This document shows, piece by piece, positions 6,611 to 9,898 of a DNA stretch of 9,898 nt; position 1 is the stretch's first letter; the number at the start of each line of letters is the position of its first letter. The notes below the pieces were generated by a model that was not told the DNA's origin, made no database searches, and saw only the letters and a list, made by a program, of their open reading frames with translations. The position numbers were made by a program, and so were the translations under genes. The DNA comes from Acidobacteriaceae bacterium (GTDB taxonomy: Bacteria; Acidobacteriota; Terriglobia; Terriglobales; Acidobacteriaceae), in contig DAICZO010000395.1 of NCBI GenBank assembly GCA_027311125.1, forward strand, positions 1 through 9,898, given 5' to 3'.

Positions 6611-7057
6611 ATGACTATCACCGAAATCGTTGCCCAGTTAGATCAGGAGATCGCCCGCCTGCAAGAGGCAAAGGCCATACTTGGCAGCATCTCTCCCCTC
6701 AGCATCAAGCGCAAACCCGGCCGCCCATCCAGCGCCACCTCGACGGCACTCGCTTCCGCCCTCGCCCAGATTCCAGTCCCCACCAAGCGACGCGTCCTCA
6801 GCGCAGCAGCCCGTAAAAAAATCGCCGCTGCGCAAAAGAAGCGTTGGAGCAAAGTCCGACTCGCAGCCCCGGCACCAGCCCCCAAAGCCGCCGCAACACC
6901 ACTCGCCAAACCAGCAATCAAGCCCATGCCTGCAAAGACCGTGGCCCCTAAGAAGGCACCCATCAAAAAATCTCCCGCAGCGAAGCAGACCACGCCTGCC
7001 AAAGCAGCCACGGCAAAAAAGGCCGCTGACTCCACCACCCCCGCTCCAACAAAATAA
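6611..7057 (+). CDS. AT-hook / histone H1-like basic DNA-binding protein
   Basis: A 148-residue, strongly basic protein. Residues 1-24 (MTITEIVAQLDQEIARLQEAKAI, roughly) look like an amphipathic, possibly coiled-coil helix. KRKPGRPS at 33-40 contains the G-R-P core of an AT-hook, which binds the minor groove of AT-rich DNA. Residues 60-83 contain RRVLSAAARKKIAAAQKKRW, a basic predicted helix ending in the KKRW pattern that I associate with small acidobacterial proteins. From about 85 onward the chain is a low-complexity Lys/Ala/Pro tail resembling bacterial histone-H1-like proteins. Between residues 20 and 139 there is not a single Asp or Glu. It probably binds DNA or RNA non-specifically, as a nucleoid-associated protein, perhaps dimerising through its N-terminal helix. 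This role is inferred from composition, and the family name is uncertain. It appears monocistronic, with a hairpin-rich leader and a hairpin 53 bases downstream. Confidence 0.8.
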   Translation: MTITEIVAQLDQEIARLQEAKAILGSISPLSIKRKPGRPSSATSTALASALAQIPVPTKRRVLSAAARKKIAAAQKKRWSKVRLAAPAPAPKAAATPLAKPAIKPMPAKTVAPKKAPIKKSPAAKQTTPAKAATAKKAADSTTPAPTK

Positions 7058-7109
7058 CAGCCACCTGCCTTCACCGGCCAATGAGCGCGCAGCATCCACG
7101 CATCGGTAC

Positions 7110-7132
7110 GCGAGGGGACAACCTCCCCTCGC
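7110..7132 (+). terminator. GC-rich hairpin downstream of the H1-like gene
   Basis: GCGAGGGGA (7110-7118), loop CAACC, TCCCCTCGC (7124-7132) is a perfect nine-base-pair stem. No run of T follows, so it is not a classical intrinsic terminator. It lies between the H1-like gene and the glutaryl-CoA dehydrogenase and would separate their transcripts, protect the 3' end, or act as a structured element in the leader of the latter. Confidence 0.5.
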
Positions 7133-7228
7133 ACCTTGCCACCACATCCGTTTGGCTTGTTCGTCTCATCCAAAATCAGCAACGATCCCGCACTGCACAG
7201 GAACCTCACCTGAGACTAGAATGTTGCG

Positions 7229-8422
7229 ATGGCACTCAAGTATCAAGGCGTAGACTTCATTCTGTTTGACTCCCTCCTCTCGGAAGATGAGCTGCTCATT
7301 CGCACCAATACCCGGGCCTTCATAGAAGACAACCTCATCCCCATCATCGAGCAGTGCAACCGCGACGGTCGCTTCCCCCGCGAACTCGTTCGTCCCATGG
7401 GCGAGCTCGGCTTCTTCGGCGCAACGCTCGAAGGCTACGGCTGCGCCGGCCTCAACAACGTCGAGTATGGTCTGCTCACCCAGGAACTCGAACGCGGCGA
7501 CTCCGGCCTGCGCAGCTTTGTCAGCGTCCAGTCCGCGCTCGTTATGTACCCCATCTACACCTTCGGCACCGACGAGCAAAAATCCCACTGGCTTCCCAAA
7601 CTAGCCACCGGCGAAAAGCTCGGCTGCTTCGGTCTCACCGAGCCGGACTTCGGCTCCAACCCTGGCGGCATGCGCACCCGCGCCCGCAAAGACGGTGACG
7701 ACTACATCCTCAACGGTGAAAAGATGTGGATCACCTCCGGCAGCATCGCCGACGTCGCCGTCATCTGGGCCAAGGTCGAAGACCCCGCCGTCCCCCAGGA
7801 GCAATGGCGCATCCGCGGCTTCCTCGTCGAAACCGACCGCCCCGGCTTCTCCGCCCGCGACGTCCACGGCAAGTGGTCTCTGCGCGCCTCCGTCACCTCC
7901 GGCCTCTCCATGCAGGAGGTCCGCATCCCCGCCGCCAATCTGCTGCCCGGCACCGACGGCCTCAAGTCGCCGCTCATGTGCCTGAGCCAGGCGCGCTACG
8001 GCATCAGTTGGGGAGCGATCGGTGCGGCCATGGCCTGCTACGACACCGCCTTGCAGTACGCCCAGCAGCGCAAGCAGTTTCGCGGCCAGCCCATCGCCAG
8101 CCACCAACTCGTCCAGCAGAAACTCGCCTGGATGATCACCGAAATCACCAAGGCCCAGTTGCTCGCCTTACAAGTCGGCCGCCTCAAAGACCAAGGCAAA
8201 GTCGCCTTCCAGCACATCTCCATGGCCAAGAAAAACAACGTCGCCATGGCAGTCGAGTGCGCCCGCATGGCACGCGATATCCTCGGCGCCAACGGCATCG
8301 CCGACGACTACCCCATCATGCGCCACCTCATGAATCTGGAATCTGTCAAAACCTACGAAGGCACCGACGACGTCCACACCCTCATCATCGGGCAGAGTGT
8401 CACCGGCATCTCCGCCTTTTGA
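7229..8422 (+). CDS. gcdH: Glutaryl-CoA dehydrogenase (acyl-CoA dehydrogenase family)
   Basis: A complete 397-residue FAD flavoprotein predicted to convert glutaryl-CoA to crotonyl-CoA and CO2 in lysine, tryptophan and glutarate breakdown, in the cytoplasm. The sequence follows glutaryl-CoA dehydrogenase rather than generic acyl-CoA dehydrogenases: GYGCAGLNNVEYGLLTQELE, then GDSGLRSFVSVQSALVMYPI, LGCFGLTEPDFGSNPGGM (132-148), WITSGSIADVAVIWA, HGKWSLRASVTSG, RYGISWGAIGAA, GRLKDQGK and MNLESVKTYEGTDDVHTLI. Glu377 in TYEGT is the expected catalytic base. Glu88, Arg95 and Ser96 match the substrate-carboxylate-binding residues (Glu87, Arg94, Ser95) that I recall for human GCDH. Length is normal for the bacterial enzyme. 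The ATG at 7229 has only a weak TGAGA upstream; a nearby ATG at 7221 is out of frame. No electron-transfer flavoprotein or other pathway gene is in view. Confidence 0.93.
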   Translation: MALKYQGVDFILFDSLLSEDELLIRTNTRAFIEDNLIPIIEQCNRDGRFPRELVRPMGELGFFGATLEGYGCAGLNNVEYGLLTQELERGDSGLRSFVSVQSALVMYPIYTFGTDEQKSHWLPKLATGEKLGCFGLTEPDFGSNPGGMRTRARKDGDDYILNGEKMWITSGSIADVAVIWAKVEDPAVPQEQWRIRGFLVETDRPGFSARDVHGKWSLRASVTSGLSMQEVRIPAANLLPGTDGLKSPLMCLSQARYGISWGAIGAAMACYDTALQYAQQRKQFRGQPIASHQLVQQKLAWMITEITKAQLLALQVGRLKDQGKVAFQHISMAKKNNVAMAVECARMARDILGANGIADDYPIMRHLMNLESVKTYEGTDDVHTLIIGQSVTGISAF

Positions 8423-8437
8423 TCCACCATCACCTCA

Positions 8438-8463
8438 CCCGCTGGGAGGACATCCCCGGCGGG
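8438..8463 (+). terminator. Weak hairpin after the glutaryl-CoA dehydrogenase
   Basis: CCCGC (8438-8442) pairs with GCGGG (8459-8463), and an inner GGGA/TCCC pair (8444-8447 with 8453-8456) extends the stem with a small internal bulge. It starts 16 bases after the dehydrogenase stop, but no T-run follows. Position is right for a terminator; strength is doubtful. Confidence 0.3.
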
Positions 8464-8579
8464 CACCCCTACCCTCCTGCGTCTCAACCATTCCCCCCAA
8501 CGAAATCAGCCCATTCTGCGCTACGATAAAAAGATAATTAGAGAAGTAATGACACTTTCTTGCTGCTGTATGGAAAATT

Positions 8580-8593
8580 TGTAAACGTATACC
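8580..8593. promoter_or_regulatory. LacI-type operator upstream of the intact LacI gene
   Basis: TGTAAACGTATACC is symmetric at 12 of 14 positions against TGTAAACGTTTACA and centred on CG. It resembles the known operators of LacI/GalR regulators (CcpA cre-like layout). It lies 27 bases before the GTG at 8621, just after an AT-rich stretch (8525-8580) that probably holds the promoter. Autoregulation by the downstream protein is the simplest reading. Confidence 0.5.
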
Positions 8594-8620
8594 AGATCTC
8601 GTTCCTTCAGGACTGACCCT

Positions 8621-9703
8621 GTGCCGCGACCACGAAAGACTGCCGTGCAAAAGCCGGAACGCCTGGACATCCGCACCATCGCTCGTCTCGCCGATGTCTC
8701 CATCGCCACCGTCTCCAGAACCATCAATCGCGTCGCCACCGTCAATCCTCAGATCGCCAAGCGTGTCTGGGACGTCATCAACGAGCTCGACTACTTCCCC
8801 AACACGCAGGCCCGCGCCCTCGTCTCCGGACGCAGTTGGATCCTCGGCCTCATCGTCTCCGAGATCACCAATCCCTTCTTCCCCGAGCTGATCCAGGGCT
8901 TTGAGGATATCGCCGTCGAGCACGGCTACGAGATCCTCGTCAGCTCCACGAACTACGACCCCAAACGCATGTCGCACTGCATCCGTCGCATGCTCGAGCG
9001 CAAGGTGGATGGCGTCGCCGTCATTACCTTCGGCATCGAAGAACCTCTACTCGACCAACTCGCCCAGCGCAACGTCCCGCTCGTCTTCATCGACGTCGGC
9101 CCCAGACGCGACGGCGTCAGCCTGCTCAACGTTGACTACCACCACGGCATCCGTCAGGGCGTGCAGCACCTTGCCGCGCTCGGCCATCGCGACATCGCCT
9201 TCGTCTCCGGCCCCGCCGGTCTGCACTCCGCCCAGTCTCGGCTCGCCGCATTCACCAAGTCGCTCAAAGAGTGCGGCATCCCACTCGATCCCACCCGCGT
9301 CATCCAGGGCGACCATACCCTCGAAGGCGGTATGGCCGCCATGACCCAGCTCCTCACCCTCAAGCCCATGCCCACCGCCGTCATGTGCTCTAACGATATG
9401 ACCGCCATCGGCGTCCAGCACACCATCTATCGCTCTGGCCTGCGCGTCCCCGACGATATCTCCGTCATCGGCTTCGACGACATCCACATCGCCGAGGTCA
9501 CTATTCCACCCCTCACCACCGTGCAGATGTCTCGCTACGAGTTAGCCAAATCCGCTGTCACCGCCCTGCGCAGCCACATCGAGGCCTCCAAAGACCTCAC
9601 CCCGCAACACGAATTCAAAATCACCACCTCACTCGTCGTCCGCGAGTCCACCGGGCTGCCCCGTACCGCCACCAAACGTCGCGCCGCCAAACCACGCCCC
9701 TGA
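8621..9703 (+). CDS. LacI-family transcriptional regulator
   Basis: A complete 360-residue repressor of the LacI/GalR family. The GTG start has AGGA (8609-8612) eight bases upstream. The DNA-binding domain has RTIARLADVSIATVSRTINR at 18-37, and the hinge helix YFPNTQARALVSGR lies at 58-71. The periplasmic-binding-protein-like sensor has GLIVSEITNPFFPELIQGFE (76-95), DGVAVITFG, LGHRDIAFVSGP, TAVMCSNDMTAIGV (252-265) and VPDDISVIGFDDIHIAE (276-292), followed by PLTTVQMSRYELAKSAV. All expected segments are present. The last ten residues are a basic tail (TKRRAAKPRP) beyond the usual family end. The ligand is presumably a sugar or derivative but cannot be read from sequence. It has a cre-like operator just upstream, suggesting autoregulation, and may control the secreted-protein gene that follows 105 bases later. 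It shares only family-level similarity with the interrupted LacI gene at 2825-3883. Confidence 0.95.
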   Translation: MPRPRKTAVQKPERLDIRTIARLADVSIATVSRTINRVATVNPQIAKRVWDVINELDYFPNTQARALVSGRSWILGLIVSEITNPFFPELIQGFEDIAVEHGYEILVSSTNYDPKRMSHCIRRMLERKVDGVAVITFGIEEPLLDQLAQRNVPLVFIDVGPRRDGVSLLNVDYHHGIRQGVQHLAALGHRDIAFVSGPAGLHSAQSRLAAFTKSLKECGIPLDPTRVIQGDHTLEGGMAAMTQLLTLKPMPTAVMCSNDMTAIGVQHTIYRSGLRVPDDISVIGFDDIHIAEVTIPPLTTVQMSRYELAKSAVTALRSHIEASKDLTPQHEFKITTSLVVRESTGLPRTATKRRAAKPRP

Positions 9704-9758
9704 ACAACCCGAATCCCCCCTCCGAAACATCACCCAGTCAGCCTCCCGGCTATGGTAG

Positions 9759-9773
9759 CCTCCTCGCAGGAGG
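9759..9773 (+). promoter_or_regulatory. Hairpin enclosing an AGGAGG Shine-Dalgarno-like sequence
   Basis: CCTCCT (9759-9764), loop CGC, AGGAGG (9768-9773) is a perfect six-base-pair stem in which a consensus ribosome binding sequence is paired with its complement. It lies 35 bases before the ATG at 9809, too far to serve that start directly. It could be a chance repeat, a regulatory hairpin or part of a longer leader. Confidence 0.4.
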
Positions 9774-9808
9774 TCTCTCCCCCAACCTCGCTTGCACCCA
9801 ACGAACCC

Positions 9809-9898
9809 ATGCCTTTGAAAACCCGCAAACTCAGCCTCTCCATCTGCTTCTCTGCAACCTTCCTGCTGCCCATCAGCACCATCGCCGCTGCCCAGCAA
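9809..9898 (+). CDS. Secreted protein, signal peptide only (runs off the right edge)
   Basis: The last 90 bases are an open frame from ATG at 9809 giving 30 residues: MPLKTRK as a basic n-region, a hydrophobic core (LSLSICFSATFLLPIS) and a likely signal-peptidase site after TIAAA. The mature protein lies outside the window, so no family can be named. The same frame is open from an upstream ATG at 9752, adding 19 residues (MVASSQEVSPP onward); I prefer 9809 because the signal peptide then starts normally, though neither has a well-placed Shine-Dalgarno. An exported protein after a LacI regulator would fit a carbohydrate-uptake or glycosidase gene, such as a TonB-dependent receptor, but that is guesswork. 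Confidence 0.6.
   Translation, partial: MPLKTRKLSLSICFSATFLLPISTIAAAQQ

Noticed and set aside
1..9898. CRISPR array, toxin-antitoxin, phage-defence or mobile-element system
   Set aside because: No spaced repeat array, transposase, integrase, nuclease or small toxin-like pair was found; all sizeable genes have ordinary metabolic, regulatory or secreted-protein identities.

Overview
The window looks like part of a chromosome from a soil acidobacterium (Terriglobales/Acidobacteriaceae type, e.g. Granulicella, Terriglobus or Edaphobacter relatives). This is an inference from protein style: secreted FG-GAP/CRTAC1-like protein, GH20 hexosaminidase, LacI regulators, secreted amidohydrolase, and an AT-hook/histone-H1-like protein. 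The DNA is GC-rich with a strong preference for C at third codon positions. No rRNA, tRNA, CRISPR array, transposase or phage gene is visible, and no gene-free stretch exceeds about 215 bases.

Layout. 1-440 (-) is the 5' part of a secreted FG-GAP/VCBS-repeat protein that runs off the left edge. Divergent from it, 559-2643 (+) encodes a complete secreted GH20 beta-N-acetylhexosaminidase. 2825-3883 (+) is a LacI-family regulator interrupted by one in-frame TAA at 3488-3490; the same frame continues with an intact C-terminal half, so it is called a pseudogene. Convergent to it is a two-gene minus-strand unit: a secreted amidohydrolase (5014-6396) followed, 38 bases on, by a secreted alpha/beta-hydrolase (3920-4975). 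After a 214-base divergent intergenic region with a 21-bp tandem repeat and three palindromes comes a small, very basic AT-hook/H1-like protein (6611-7057, +). Then follow a glutaryl-CoA dehydrogenase (7229-8422, +), an intact LacI regulator (8621-9703, +) and the first codons of a secreted protein leaving the right edge (from 9809, +).

How the genes may work together. The GH20 enzyme and the adjacent LacI (pseudo)gene look like a small amino-sugar or chitin/peptidoglycan-oligosaccharide locus whose regulator may be broken. The second LacI gene probably regulates itself, through a near-palindromic operator just upstream, and perhaps the secreted protein that follows. The amidohydrolase-esterase pair looks like an exported hydrolytic operon of unknown substrate. 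The glutaryl-CoA dehydrogenase belongs to lysine/tryptophan/glutarate breakdown and has no pathway partners in view.

I found no convincing undescribed multi-gene system. The items most worth checking are the interrupted LacI gene, the H1-like protein with its hairpin-rich leader, and the tandem repeat/palindrome block in the divergent region.
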